Numbered from the stretch's first letter, positions 47,420-60,579 are shown. The stretch: 64,000 nucleotides of DNA from Muscardinus avellanarius (GCA_963383645.1 OY726561.1:26268826-26332825); one strand, 5' to 3'. Program-made: numbers and translations. Notes: generated from the letters alone by a model not told the origin.

Positions 47420-48290
47420 ATTGTTAATAATTTCAAACTTTTTCATGTATCTATTAGACATTTGTATTTCTTTTGAGAAGTCACCATTCAGTTAAGTCAT
47501 CTAATTTTTGGAAAGGGCATTTATTTAGTGTTTGACTTTTGAAGCTATATGTACACTCTAGATATTACTCATTAATCAGGTGAGTAGCTGATAAAAATTT
47601 TCTGCTGCACAGAAGCTTTTTAATTTGATACTATTTTATTTATTTTATTTTCTGAACTTTTTGAGGAATTCTCTACCAGTGTCTATCAGAAAAATGCAAA
47701 TCAAACCTCACTGAGTTTCTGTGTAACTCAAGTTAGAATGAGAATCATCAAGAATACAAATAATAAATGTTGGAAAGGATGTGGAAAAATAGGAGCTCAT
47801 ACAGTGTTAGTAGGATTATAACTTAGTGAAACCACTATAGAAATCAGTATGAAGGGTCCTCAAAATACTAGGAATTGAACCACCATATGATCTAGTTATA
47901 CCACTCCTTGGTATCATTTCAAAACAATTAAAATAAGAATATTATATTAATAAATGCATAATCATGTTTATAGCAGTGCAATTCATAAATTATAGAACCA
48001 ATCTAAGTGTCCGTCATCAAATGACTAGATAAACAAAATGTGGTATATACACAAAATGGAATTTCACTCACCTATAATAAACAAAATTATATCATTTTCA
48101 GGAAAATGCAGGAAATTAGAGAATATCATTCTTAGTGAGCTCAGCCAGTCTTAAAAAGTCATGGGATATCTGTTTTCTCTCATATGTGAAAGCAAGAGAG
48201 AAAATAGGAAACAAATATAGATGAGGAGGCCAAAAGAATAAGAGAAGGAGATTTGTTTGCAGACATAAAATTAGAATTGAAGATGGAAAC
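47420..48290 (+). mobile_element. L1 with 5' inversion (twin priming)
   Basis: From about 47675 to 48290 old L1 ORF2 reads in sense (CAGAAAAATGCAAATCAAACC, ATGGTATATACACAAAATGGAA-like text, GAAAATAGGAAACAAATATAG). Directly before it, about 47420-47660, L1 ORF2 reads antisense (GATATTACTCATTAATCAGGTGAGTAGCTGATAAAAATTTTCTGC, CAGAAGCTTTTTAATTTG). The inverted piece is the sequence that should precede the sense piece in a normal L1, so this is one insertion with an inverted 5' end. Confidence 0.7.
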
Positions 48291-48606
48291 TTTCAAATAA
48301 TGCTATGTCTATATATGAATGTATTGCTACCTACCTTATTAAAATATATGGAGATATGGGGTGGAATTCATGCCAAGTGTTTTGTGTATGTGTGTTTGTA
48401 TCACTTTGAAATTCATTTGATATACAATTTCAATGTGCCAAGAAAAAGTATAGAGAATAAAAAAAAAAAAACAGCACCTTGGAAAGGTAGCTTTTGTGAA
48501 ATGGAAAACAATTAAAGTTATTTTAAATTCTTAAGAAATTAAAATTTTTAACAGAAATCAAAAGATGTATTTTGTAAATGAAATGTTATCATTTGCTACT
48601 TTGAAG

Positions 48607-48732
48607 GTGTTTGGAATTTAAATGCACAAGAGGGAAAGAATATACACCTTCATTTTCAAGATTTTGACTTAGAGAATACTGTAGATGTTGTGGAAATCAG
48701 AGATGGTGGAGAGGATGATTCCTTGCTCTTAG
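48607..48732 (+). CDS. TMPRSS15: TMPRSS15 window exon 10 (CUB 2, middle)
   Basis: Completes the Cys codon (T|GT) and reads VWNLNAQEGKNIHLHFQDFD, then LENTVDVVEIRDGGEDDSLLL. The segment HLHFQDFDLEN..DVVEIRDG is the core of a CUB domain, including the acidic residues that bind calcium in many CUBs. The acceptor is the pyrimidine-poor TGCTACTTTGAAG ending at 48606; donor GTATGT at 48733. 126 bp, phase 1-1. The + strand frame is masked by stops on both sides, so it is not visible as a long ORF. Confidence 0.94.
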
Positions 48733-48957
48733 GTATGTCTGCAACTTAAATACTGTAAACATTGTATAGCTTAAAACATTCATCTGGTGGGAGAGTATTT
48801 CTGAAAAGAGTCATTTTCGCAACTAGCAAAATAATATGTGTATCGATGCTAGCCATCTTGTAGGTAGGGTAACATTTTTTTGTGTGAAATTGTTTTTCAA
48901 TCCATATTTTAAGGATGACAAAATAATATTCTTCTTGAATATTCTTGGAAAATCAGG

Positions 48958-48959
<2 letters not shown>

Positions 48960-49002
<43 letters not shown>
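48960..49002. repeat. (AC)n microsatellite
   Basis: About 43 bp of pure AC/CA at the tail side of the antisense SINE that follows. Confidence 0.97.
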
Positions 49003-49005
<3 letters not shown>

Positions 49006-49007
49006 TA

Positions 49008-49190
49008 TATATGTGGTGCTGGGGTTTCTGAAAACCCTTTTACCTCCGGGTTACACTCCCAGACCTATTTTATTTTTATTTAGAAACAGGGTCTTTTAAG
49101 CCATCAAGGCTGGCTTCAAAGCTGCGCAATCCCTCTGTCTCCGCCTCCAAAGCGCAGGGATTACAAGCGTGCGCCACCACGCCTGGCACA
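49008..49190 (-). repeat. B1-dID-type SINE, antisense, 'GGTCTGGGAGT' subfamily
   Basis: GTGGTGCTGGGGTTTCTGAAAACCC, CTCCGGGTTACACTCCCAGACC, GGTCTTTTAAGCCATCAAGG and CGCCACCACGCCTGGC. Confidence 0.9.
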
Positions 49191-50865
49191 GGATTAATAT
49201 TTTTGAGTCATTAGTTTCTACCAGCTAGTATTAATTTCCTACAATGATCCTTATATATTGAAAACTAAGAGCAAAGGGGATGTATTATGAAACACTCCAT
49301 CCATTATGTATACGTTGATGGTCCAGAGGTAGCTATTAATCCAGAGTTCATTAAATTTAAAGGTATCCAAAAAAATTATGTTTGTATTACAAAAAATTTA
49401 AGTGATTTTTATTTTTACATATTTTTTGTTTGTCATTGTCTCTAATATTACTTGCTTCTTCACAGTTATCTGAGAATGATTTAAAAATTAAGGAAGTTTG
49501 ATTCTCCTTATTCACTTTTGAATATTATTTTAAAATAAACACAAGAGAAGTAAAAACTTTTAGTGGAAATTTTCATGCCTATATTACAAAATACATGTTG
49601 AAACATTTAAAAAGTTATCAGCCAGACATAATAGTTAATATCTTATTTTACTCCTGCAATTTTTAAAAGAAGGTGTCTCAATAATCATTTGAGTTGCATG
49701 AAACAACATATTTATAACTAAAAGGGTTTTGTCTAATTGTGCTTAGGACTCATATTCATTATTTACTGTAGAATCTGGCCGTATGTCCTTGCAATCACGA
49801 TATAATCACATGAACACTACAGAAAATGAACAAAATTCTATAGAAAACTTTTTCTAATTGTGAAGCGGTAGGGTAGTAGAGAGGATTCCCGAGTCCTATA
49901 ATCAATCCATTAGTTTTTTAGGATTCTTCAGAAAAATCCCACACAAAGTTCTAGAATTCCATGTTGGGAAAACATTTTGAGAACCACACAGACAAAATAA
50001 TGAAAATCTTACTGAGGCTGGGACCGTAATGCAAACTGAAGAACTTCAAATTTGGCTTTTGTATGTACACATTTATAAACACATTTGGGGTATTTTTTCA
50101 TATTCAGGTAGGTTGCCATATAAATTAAAAACTTCAGTGTTCTTATGACCAAGAAAAATAAAAATTCATCAGTTTATCTCATAATTTTTAAACAAATTAT
50201 CGAAAAATAAATGAGAATTCAAGAAGGATCACAAAATTTAAAATAGTTTTCACATTTGTAGATTAGATTTTTTTCTGGAACTACGTCAATTTTATAGCTC
50301 CCAATTTATACAGAAAAAAATGAATATCTTTATAATTAGTTATATTATTTAGTAGAGATTGTTTATAAATCTCCAAAGCCCACAGATTAATGGGAAATAG
50401 TTTGAAAAACACCATCTAGGTATATTTTATCTGTACCTAATTCATTCTTCAGATTGAGTTTATGATTCAAATTCAAAAAATGTTAAACAAATATGGAAAC
50501 AATTACTAAGTGTGACTATAGTATGTATTGTTTTTGAAAAGATCTTTAAAAGAAAGAAAGTGATAACTTCTCTGAGATAATTAGAGCTTTGAATAGTGGT
50601 TGTCTAAGCCAGATAATATTATGAGCAATTCATTATTAATTACAGAGCTACAGAATCTCAAGTATTATAATAATCATTGAAATATTGACTTTATAGAAGC
50701 AATGTCTAAAATATAAAAAGTCTGCATTTATTTGTGTGTGGCTGCTTCATGAGTGAGTTGTGCTGAAGGCAGTCTTATATCTAGAGGATGAATGTAAGAT
50801 AAGGAAGAGGTATATTTCCTTCTCCTTTCAAAGTCCTTGATGTTTATCTTATTCCTCTGGGGCAG

Positions 50866-51006
50866 CTGTGTACACAGGATCTGGTCCCATGCAGGACGTG
50901 TTCTCTACCACAAATAGGATGACTGTGCTTTTCATCACTGATGAATCAGTGGTAGGAGGGGGCTTTAAAGCGAACTTCACTACTGGCTATCACTTGGGGA
51001 TTCCAG
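50866..51006 (+). CDS. TMPRSS15: TMPRSS15 window exon 11 (CUB 2, end)
   Basis: Enters in phase 1 (G|CT = Ala), reads VYTGSGPMQDVFSTTNRMTV, then LFITDESVVGGGFKANFTTG and YHLGIP. VFSTTNRMTVLFITD and GGGFKANFTT are the closing strands of a CUB domain (compare S-x-x-x-x-M-x-V-x-F and G-F-x-A-x-F). Sequon NFT. Donor GTAAGA at 51007. 141 bp, phase 1-1. Confidence 0.96.
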
Positions 51007-51879
51007 GTAAGAAAATTGCACATTGAATCCTAACTGTTGAAGTAAAACAAGAATAAGAAACGTATGCAGGCTTTCAAGGCTTAAATCACAGTTTTGGTGA
51101 TTACATTCTAAGTTGTTCATTTTTCTTAATCTTTATTTTAATTTATTGGTACATTGTAATCCCACATTATTATGAAGTACAGAATAGTAGAGGCATACAT
51201 TTACACATCACATATTTAGCCCTTCCCCATTCCCTTCACCCTCCCTCTTTCTCCATTTCTGCTTATGGAGATATTTGATATATTTGTAAGTGTATATCAT
51301 GTACCTTAGGGGATATTCATCTCTCTTCTCATCACCCCCAGTTAGGACTCCTTATTTGCTCATGTATGTTTTCTCCACATATTAGGAAAAGTATCTGATA
51401 TTTTTTTTACTTTTTGTGACTGGCTAATCTCACATAATTTTCTCCAGTTTCATCCATTTTCCTGTAAATGATGTTATTTTGTTCTTCTTTATGGCTGAGT
51501 AAATTCCATTGTGTACATATCACATAGTTTTGTAATCTCTTTATTTGTTGATGGACTTCTTTACTGGTTCCATAGTTTGGCAGTTGTGAATTGTGCAGCT
51601 ATAAAAGTAGACATGCATGTATTTAGTGTAGTAGTTTGATTTCCATTCTTTTGGGTAGATACCCAAAAATGGTATTGCTGGATCATATGGTAAGTTTGTT
51701 CCCTTTCTTTTGAGAATCCTCCATACTGTTTTCCAAAGTGGTTGTACTAATTTGCAATCCCACCAACAATGTATTAGAGTTCCCACTTCTCATCCTCAGT
51801 ATTTGTTGTTCTTTGTGTTTTGAAATATTTCTATTCTAGGTGAAGTTAGGTGAAATCTCAGGGTAGTTTTTTGTTTTTT

Positions 51880-52088
51880 TTATTTTTTTATTTTTTTTGC
51901 ACTGGACATTCTACCTGCAAGCTCCATCCCCCAGCCCTATTTTTTAATCTTTTCATGTTTGAAAAGACTCAGGGTCTCACTGAGTTGCAAAGGGCCTCAC
52001 TAAGTAGCTGAAGCTGTGCACAAACTGCCATCCTCAGGTCTACACCTCTGGAATTCTAGAATTACAAAGCATACCACCAAACCCAGCC
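51880..52088 (-). repeat. SINE inserted in L1, antisense
   Basis: TGCACTGGACATTCTACCTGCAAGC, CAGGGTCTCACTGAGTTGCAAAG and ACCAAACCCAGCC. It is flanked by copies of CTCAGGGTAGTTTT (about 51858-51871 and 52088-52101), the duplicated L1 target. Confidence 0.85.
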
Positions 52089-54794
52089 TCAGGGTAGTTT
52101 TGATTTGCATCTCTCTGATTTCTAATGATGTTGAACATTTTTCATGTATTTATTGACCATTCAAATTTCTTCTTTGTGAATTGTCAATTTAGTTCACTTG
52201 CCCATTTTTGATTGTATTGTTTCCTTATCAGTAACATTTTTGAGTTCTCTGTATATTCTAGATATATATTAGTTCTCTATCAGAGGAGTAGCTGTCAAAA
52301 ACCTTCTCCTATTCTGTTGGCTCTCTATTGAGTTGAGGTTTTTGATAGTTTTTTTTCTATAAGAAGTTAATGCAATTCTATGTATTGATCTGCCTTTTAA
52401 TTTCTTGTGCCTTTGGGGTCTGGTTGTGAAAGATTTTTCCTGTACCTATGTGTTGAAGTGTCAGATCTATGCCCTCTTCAGGTAGTTGCAAGGTCTCTGG
52501 TCTAATTTCCAGGTTTTTGAACCATCTTGAATTGGCTCTTGTGCAGGGTGTAAAAGTGGGATTTATTTTTATTATTCTGCATTTGGTTAACCAGTTGATT
52601 AACCCGTTTTACCAACACCATTAATTAAAAAGACTATGTTTTTTCCAATGTATTTTTTGGGTCCCTTTGTCAAAAATCAAATGGCTGTAAGTGTGTGGAT
52701 TTGTTTCTTAATTTTCTCTTCTGCTCCATTGGTCTATGTCTTTGTTTTCATGCCAGTACCATGCTGTTTTTATTACTCTGGCTTTGTAGTAGAGTTTGAA
52801 GTCAGGTATTGTGATAACTTCGGCATGGTTCTTGTTGCTGAGAACTACTTTGGCTATTCCGAATCGTTTTGTTGTTCTAAATGAATTTAAGAACTGATTT
52901 TCCTATGTCTTTGAAGAATTACCTTGGTAGTTTAATAGACATTGCATTGAATCTGAAGATCACTTTTTGAAGAACGGCCATTTCATTATTTATTCTGCTT
53001 TTCTAAAAGCATGGAAGGTTTTTCTTTCTTCCAAGGTCTTCTTAAATTTCTTATTTAAATGTTTTGTCATGTTTTTTTTATAGAGGTCTTTTATCTCCTT
53101 GGTTAGGTTTTTTATTGAGTATTTTATTTCTTAGGAAGATATTGTGAGTGGAAGTGTATTCTGATTTCTTTTCCAGTGGCTTTATGGTTGTCTTACATAA
53201 AAGCTTCTGATAATATTTAAGATTGATTCTGTATATAGATACTGCTGGATTTGTTGAATTTCTATGACACGGTTGAATTGCTATGAACCTTTTGATTGAG
53301 TTTGTTGGGTCTTCTAAGTATAGTATCATGTCATATGCAAATAGAGATAGTTTTAGTTATTCTTTTTCTATTTGTACTCCTTTGATTTCCTTCTCTTGCC
53401 TTATTCCTTTGGCTAGAATCTCAAGTATTATATTAAAAATAAGTCTCAATAGTGGATATCTTTGTCTTGTTCTTGTTTTTAGGGGGAATTCCTACAGTTT
53501 TACCCTGTTTAATATGATGTTGGCTTTGAGCCTATTGTATATTGTCTTTAAGATGTTGAGGTATGTTCCTTCTATTCTGATTCTCTGAAGTGTTTTTTTT
53601 TATATAAATGGGTATTAGATTTTGTTGAATGCCTTTTCAGCATTTATTAAAATTATCATGTGATTTTTTTTCTTTAATTCTGTTTATGTAGTGAATTACA
53701 TTAATTCATTTTTATATGTTGGACCAACATTGTATCTCTAGGATGAACCCTATTTGGTCATGGTGTATAAGTTTTTTGATGTGATTCTAAATTAGCATTG
53801 TTAGTATCTTGTTTAGTAATATTTCATCTAAATTCATCATTAAATAGGCCTGCAGTTTTCTTTTCTTGAGCTGTCATTATATGGAATTGGTATTAATATG
53901 ATGTTGGCTTCATAGAATGTTTTTGGTAGGGTTCCATTTTTTTCTATTTCATTGAATAAAATGAGAAGTATTGGGATTAACTCTTCTATAAAGGTTTTAT
54001 AAATTAACCTAGAAAACCATATACTCTTGGGCTTCTTTTTCTGATGCCATTCTCTTCACTGATGTTAAAATCTCTTTGATTACTGTTGGTCAGCTTAAAT
54101 TTTCTATATTTTTATGATTCAATTTAGAAAGGTATGTGTCTAGAAATTTGTCAATTTCTTCTAGGTTTTGCATTTTGTTGAAGTATAGTTTTTCAAAATA
54201 CTTTCTGGTAATTAACTAGATTTCCATGCTGTCACTAGTATTATTAACTTTATCATTGCTTATTTTAGTAATTTACATTGATTCTTTCTTTTTTGAGGTG
54301 TTAGGTTGGCTAGTATTTTATCCATCATTTTAATTTTTTTTAGAAAACCAGCTTTTGATTTTGTTGATTTTTTTATATTTTTAATTCTTATTTCATTTAT
54401 TTCCGCTTTGATTTTTAATATTTTTTATCTTCTGTTGGCTTTGAGGTTAGACTATTCCTGTTTATGGAACATAAATTTGGACTATTGTTATATATTCTTG
54501 CTTGATTGTTCCTTTTACCAGGAACAAATGACCTACTTTGTCTCTTTTGATAAGTTTAGGCTTGTAGTCTAATTTATCTGATATAATGGTTGCTATCCTG
54601 CTTGTCTTCCAGTTCAATTAGCATAGATTACTTTGCTCCAGCTCTTCACCTTTAGATTGTGAGTACCTTTACTTGAGAGGTGTGTTTCAAGCAGGCAGCA
54701 TATAGTTGGATTAAGATTTTTAGTCCATTTTGACACCTTATGTCTTTATTGGGGAGGTTAGGACATTTATATTCAGCATGATTATTGAGAGATT

Positions 54795-55012
54795 ATTTTG
54801 TGTGTGTGGTATTGGGATGGAAGCCAGGGGACTTCTACCTCTGGGCTATATTCCCACACCTATTTTATATTTTTATTTGAAAACAGGGTGTCACTAAGTT
54901 GCGGAGAGCCTCTCCAAGCTAAGCTGAAGCTGACTTCAAACATACGCATTCTCCTGTCTCAGCCTCCCAATTCTGGGTTTACAATGGCCAGCCTCACACC
55001 TGGCCTGAGAGA
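54795..55012 (-). repeat. SINE inserted in L1, antisense
   Basis: GGTATTGGGATGGAAGCCAGGGG, CAGGGTGTCACTAAGTTGCGGAGAG, TCTCAGCCTCCCAATTCTGGG and CACACCTGGCC. Flanking GAGAGATKATTTT words (54787-54799 and 55007-55019) look like target duplications. Confidence 0.85.
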
Positions 55013-55865
55013 TGATTTTTAATTTCTAACATTTTAAGTTTTAACATTTATTTGAGGTACTGTTTATTCTTCTTTGCCTAGCTGTTTGATGAAAAACATT
55101 GTTTGTCCAGTTCTGGAATTTATTTGTTAATTATTTTTTGTCATTAACCTCTTTGAATATTGTCTTTAGTGCTGATTAGAAGATAGAAATTCTTTCAGTT
55201 TCTATTTTAATAGAAAGTTTTTATTTCCCCATAAAATTTTAGATATTTTTGTTGGATAGAATAGTATTAGCTGAAAGTTGTTTTCTTTCAGAGATTGGAA
55301 TATGTTGTTCCAGGCCATCATAACTTTCATCACTTGTTTTGGGAATTCTGAAACAATTCTTATTTGTTTGCCACTGAATGCCACTTGATATTTTACTTTT
55401 GTTACCTTTAAGATTCTCTCCTTAACATATACATTTGTCAATTTGTTTATTATTTGGAACTGTGAATCTTTTCTCTGATCTAGTCTACTGGAGGTTCTAT
55501 GTTTCCTGTATCTGTGTGTCTACCTCTTTTTCTTATTTGGATAATTTTCTAATAATACTTCTTTGAAAAGATTATTGATTACTTGGTTTCAGCTTATTTT
55601 CCTCCTTCTATGCTTATTACTTTTAGTTGAACTTTTTAAAATTGGCCCATACCTCTTTAATATTTAATTTGTGCTATTGAATTGTTCTTTCTAAATTGTA
55701 TACTATGCGTTCATTTTTGGAGTGGTCATTTTCTAAGAGTTGGATTCTACTTTCCATATTGGTCTGGTCTACATTTTGTAGTTTGTATTGATGCCTTCAC
55801 TTCAATGATTGCATCCTTCACTTTTTTCAGAGCTTCTTTCTGATTCCTTTTCAGGGTGTCAGATT

Positions 55866-56105
55866 CTTACTTTTTGTGACTAACTAATCTCACTTAACAT
55901 AATCTGTTCTCCAGTTCCATCCATTTCCCTGTAAATGACCTAATTGTGTTTTTTTTATGGCTGAGTAAATTTGATTGTGTATATATCCCATAATTTTATA
56001 ATCCATTCATCTGTTGATGGACATCTTGGCTGGTTCCATAGTTTGACAATAGTAAATTGTGCAGCATAGATATACATGCATTAGTTTGTTAAATTTTTTA
56101 ATGTC
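55866..56105 (-). mobile_element. Second L1 ORF2 3' piece
   Basis: ACTTTTTGTGACTAACTAATCTCAC through TTCATCTGTTGATGGACATCTTGGCTGG repeats, in the same order, text already present at 51405-51600. It must therefore come from another L1 copy or a duplication. Confidence 0.7.
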
Positions 56106-56454
56106 AAAATATGGAAAGCAATTACAGAAACAGGGACTTGGCAGGAGCAGATGGGCAAGCTGTTGATAGAGAAACTGACACACATTTCTGCTGAGATTGT
56201 TGCTCAGCTTTTGTGATCATTTCAGGGGGAAAAAAGGCCAACAGGTATATTACAAATTGTTTTAAGCATTTTTGTGCTTTATTCACTTTCTAAGATATTA
56301 TTAGGATTTTTTAAGCATTCAATGAAAATATAATTGCATAATATATTCTGTGTATCTTTTATTTATCCTACAATATCCATATGAATGTATTAAGATAGGT
56401 TACCTATAATTGTTCTCATATTGCTCTTTTCTATTTTATAATTTCCATTTTTAT

Positions 56455-56660
56455 AGTAACCGGGATTGAACCCAGGGGTATTCTACCTCCAAGATACATT
56501 CCCAGCCCTATTTTTTATTTTTTATTTTTATTTTAAAATAGGATCTCACTGAGTTGTGTATGGCTTCACTAAATACCTGAGGCTGGCCATAAACCTGTGA
56601 TCTTTCTGTCTCAACCTCCCAAGTACTGAGATTAGAAGCATGCACCACTATGCCCACCTC
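56455..56660 (-). repeat. B1-dID-type SINE, antisense, older subfamily
   Basis: ACCGGGATTGAACCCAGGGGTATTC, AAGATACATTCCCAGCCC, ATAGGATCTCACTGAG and GCACCACTATGCCCACC. Confidence 0.88.
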
Positions 56661-56979
56661 TCGTTGCTCTTTTCTGATTCTCATCTTCATATGGAGTTCA
56701 GGAGTACATATCAGGCAACTTGGAGGTGGTGGATTAAGAGATTGGAGTCCTTGCCAGATTGTGCGGTATGTGTCTTAGAGACCAACTGAATTCCACTTAA
56801 AACCAACCATATGTTGACTAAATGAGGCAGGGCTACTAGAGACTTCATAAAAAGAAGATGGGGATATTCAACTCTTAGTAATATTTCTTTTCCATAATAT
56901 ATCATGGTCATAAAATGATCAGAAATAAGATTTCAGGGTCCAGAGAGACTTAAACTGTTGGGTTAAAAACATCTTAATG

Positions 56980-57110
56980 GCCGGGCATGGTGGCACATGC
57001 TTGTAATCCCCGTGCTCCTGTTTCCAAATAAGTATAAAAAATAGGTCTGGGAGTGTAGCCCTGAGGTAGAAGGGTTTCCAGGAAACCCAGTACCATCAAA
57101 AAAAAAACTT
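56980..57110 (+). repeat. SINE with internal deletion
   Basis: GGCCGGGCATGGTGGCACATGC and TGTAATCCCCGTGCTCC jump straight to TGTTTCCAAATAAGTATAAAAAATAGGTCTGGGAGTG and end CCAGTACCATC. Most of the B1 body between the two is missing. Confidence 0.88.
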
Positions 57111-57278
57111 AATGAAGCTAAACTACTATATATTGCAAATAATTAAAATCAAATTTATGTATGTAAGAAAAAGTTTTAAAGAGCTTATTTATGCCTCTCC
57201 TTAGATTTTATAATTTCTGTTCATTTCAGCAACAATAAATCATTTTTCTCTCTTCAGCATTTTTCTTCTCCTTAGCTA

Positions 57279-57321
57279 CTTAGTGAAGCCCTATACAACT
57301 TAGTGAGATCCTGTTTCAGCA
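57279..57321 (+). repeat. SINE middle fragment
   Basis: AGCTACTTAGTGAAGCCCTATACAACTTAGTGAGATCCTGTTTCA matches the centre of the older B1-dID subfamily (compare 58912-58957); both ends are lost. Confidence 0.6.
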
Positions 57322-58214
57322 TCCAATTTATTCAACTTGCAAAAACAAGTTAATTTTTCTAAGTTCATAGGGTATATAATCCTAATAACTTTGGCTAAAG
57401 CCCCAAAACAAGTTATGATTTTTGGATAGTGACACGTATTTTCACTAAATTTTTATTCATATATTTAAATTTATTTCTATTTAACTAATTACATATAGGA
57501 TGTAAACAGTAGTAAAAAATATAATTATAAAAAATTTATATGATTATAGTATATTATTGTCAGAACTCATTTTTACATAACGATTTTAAACTATGAAAAA
57601 TATAATTAGATAACTTAAAAATAGCTAGTGAAGACTAACATTTTACAAGTATATTATTTGATTATGTGAATGGATTAGTGTCACTAACCTTGTAAAATAA
57701 ATATAGCACACGCCAAAATATAGATTTAAAGTAGAAATATATTAATACATACACATGTGTACCTACTTTTAAGCCTTCCAATTTTCTGAAGAAAAACTAA
57801 TATGAGAAAAATAAAATATTTTTCAGTCAAAATAGTAATGTCTGCCTGTAGAATATGTAATTGTGTTTGTCCATTTTTCATCTCAGTAATTTGGTTAAAA
57901 ATGTGTTTGTGAAACAAATTGCTAATTTCATTTGCAAGAACCTCCCTAATTGTATTATATTTTGAGACATGAAGTGTATTTTCTCCTGGTCTAAAAAAGT
58001 TTATAAAAACAACATGCTCTGGCTTTCTAAAATACTTTTATTAAGATAAATTGCATTTGTACTTGAAAAAAGGATTTTTCAAAGTTTAAAGCATACAAAT
58101 ACCTGTAAGCATTGTTCTTATATATCAGAAGGAAAATATTAGACTTTTTTTTATATATCTGGTCATTTAGAGGGAAAAGGTATGTAATAGACACGTAGAG
58201 TAAGGATGTTAACT

Positions 58215-58425
58215 TTTTGTGTGTGTGTGAGACTGGGGATGGAACCCAGGGGCATTCTACCTCTGAGCGACATCCAGAGACCTATTTTATTCTTTATTTT
58301 GAAACAAGGTGTCAGTATGTTGTGGAGGGCCTCACAAATTGTGGAGGCTGGCCATGAACCTGTGATCCTCCTGTCTCAGCCTAGCAAGTACTAGGATTAG
58401 AAGCATGCACCACCACACTGGCCTA
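58215..58425 (-). repeat. B1-dID-type SINE, antisense, older subfamily
   Basis: GGGATGGAACCCAGGGGCATTCTACCTCTGAGC, AACAAGGTGTCAGTATGTTG and GCACCACCACACTGGCC. Confidence 0.9.
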
Positions 58426-58829
58426 AAGATGGTGACTTGAAAATACCAGCTAAAATAGGAACTTTTAAGGATTATAAATTTTATTGTTTATAATATTACC
58501 TATTGAGTACTCACTATAAGTATATTGGTAAGCTAAATACATTTCCTCTTTCTTTACTTTATTCTTATGATACAGATATGACAATAGTAATAGTACCATT
58601 TGATATTAAAGAAAATCAAATCTTTAGAAAGATTTACTTTATTTGTATAATATCCCAGAATAACAAAGGAAAATGACTAAATTGCAGCTCAGAACAAGAT
58701 CTTATGATTTCAGAGTTTATGTTTTTAATACCATTCAAATTTAATTAGAAAATTTTGTCTTAAAATTGTAAAAACTTTATTTTTCAAATCACTAAAACTA
58801 CTACCAACCAATTCCTTTAAATTAAAAGC

Positions 58830-59040
58830 TGAAACCGGGTGTGGTGGCACATGCTTGTAATCCCAGCATTTGGGAGTCCAAGACAGGAGGATCAAGGTTC
58901 TAGGACAGCCGCAGCTACTTAGTGAGGCCCTCTGCAACTTAGTGAGACCCTGTGTCAAAATAAAGAATAAAAAATAGGGCTGGGGGTGTAGCTCAGAGAT
59001 AAAATGCTCCTTGGTTCCATTCCTAGTACCACAAAAAAGA
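58830..59040 (+). repeat. B1-dID-type SINE, older subfamily
   Basis: ACCGGGTGTGGTGGCACATG start, TGTAATCCCAGCATTTGGGAG, CCCTGTGTCAAAATAAAG, GGGCTGGGGGTGTAGCTCAG, GGTTCCATTCCTAGTACC. Full length. Confidence 0.92.
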
Positions 59041-60579
59041 TGAAATTCTTGAAATTATAAATCACACTTTAAAAAGTGTTTTACATCATGTAAACTATAT
59101 TATTAAAGTTCATGCTGATCTTGAGGCATATCAATCATTAAATACACATTTATTTACTGAATTTTTAACAAAAATCTAATTTCTTATTTTTGTGCCATTT
59201 TACCAAGGGTTGGGCATAAATGATGAAGAAACATGGCAAATTGGGTATTACACCTGCTATACTGCATATTCATTTTTCAAAATAACTGGCCTGAATAGCA
59301 ATATGGATAAAAACATACTGATTTGTTCCCATCTCCTTTATTTCAAATTTTCCTGTTTGTTCCTGGATATTTAACAGAAATCTTTACTTTACCAGTCATT
59401 TTAGGTATTAAATTATCCTAACTGGGTGACTAAGACTTAATTTTAAGTAAAATATACAATCATGTAGAACATCAAACTCTCATATCATCTAATACAAAAC
59501 TTCCTTTATTTCTCAATCTAGGCACATACCTTGGTCTAATAATTTAAAGAAGAGGGTGGAATATTATCTTTACTTCATTTTTCATTTTCTATTTCTTTTA
59601 TTCCACCATAGCTCCAATATTGAAAGACAGAAAAACGAGCTAAATTTATCATCATTGCAGACTTATTTTGGTTAACATTGGTTTCTGGCCAAATGCTAGC
59701 TCTATTTTAGAACACAGTTGTAGGTTTGGAGCACTACCCTCTGGGCCCCAGATTATAGCACTGTAGATATGGCTATATACATTCAAGGTGGTCTCTTACA
59801 ATGCCATTCAGCTCTAAATTGCTACCTGGATTCACTCCCCTGTATTTTTAGGTGCTGGAGCCTGTTTGTCCCGACAGGCAGCTCTTACTTACAGTGTCCA
59901 GATGGCCAACTGTCAACAAACTTGAGGAACTAAAATCATCATCTTGCATAATGATTTTCACCTTACCTCAGTTTAGTCTCGTAATTTTTTTAAAGCGTGT
60001 CACGAAATCAGTCTATGTGGTATTGACCTGTATTCTACCTTATAAAATTAAATGATAGGATAAGATAGGATTTTAGTTATTCACTCACAAAAACACTCAT
60101 TGGTGTGTGTCCTGGAGTGGTGATTTAAAATTTGTGTAATGCTAAAGTCAGAGTTAAAAAAAAATAAACCCTTACACTAATCTCATGGACAATTTTTCAG
60201 CGTAATAAACTTTGAGCTGGGGAGTGGGACATTTGCCTTACTTCTTCTAGGCAACCCAATATGAGCTGGTTTCCTTAAAGGATCCCAAGCTTAACTTGCC
60301 TGAAGCATCATTCTTCAATCCCCCACATGAAAATATTCTCCAGAGACCCTAGGTCTTATTTTTGGGAAAAAACAAAATAGTAATTTTTCTCCCTTTTCTT
60401 TTATTTCATTTTTATTGGCTGGAAATAGAAATTGTAGCTTGAATTTAGAATTTCTCTCAGACCTCAGGTTGCACAAGGCGGCCATGCTGGAGGAGGGATC
60501 CCTGGGGACATGCCCTGGGACAGTGTTTCTGCAGAAGACTGCTACAGCTTCTTTCTCCTCTCTTTTCTCTGCCACTGTG

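Larger units (their letters stand above)
44628..48606 (+). other. TMPRSS15 intron (window intron 9)
   Basis: 4-kb phase 1 intron: MER5-like scrap (45285-45375), SINEs at 45655-45860 and 46958-47157, a 5'-inverted L1 (47420-48290). The stretches 44628-45284 and 45861-46957 show nothing I recognise. Confidence 0.8.
48733..50865 (+). other. TMPRSS15 intron (window intron 10)
   Basis: Phase 1 intron with a (CA)n tract and an antisense SINE near its start (48960-49190). The remaining 1.7 kb (49191-50865) is AT-rich and holds nothing I can name. Acceptor TTATCTTATTCCTCTGGGGCAG. Confidence 0.85.
51127..55865 (-). mobile_element. Long antisense L1, decayed
   Basis: 3'UTR at 51127-51400, then ORF2 backwards through the C-terminus (IHCWWDCKLVQPLWKTVWRI on the minus strand at about 51700) and reverse transcriptase up to about 54800. 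Beyond that is an older-looking L1 5' part (55010-55865). Frames are broken throughout. Two SINEs interrupt it (51880-52088 and 54795-55012). It could be two L1 copies side by side. Confidence 0.75.

Noticed and set aside
49905..49990. MER5-like end (TTTTGAGAACCACACAG)
   Set aside because: Only a short word match; not enough to call a transposon.
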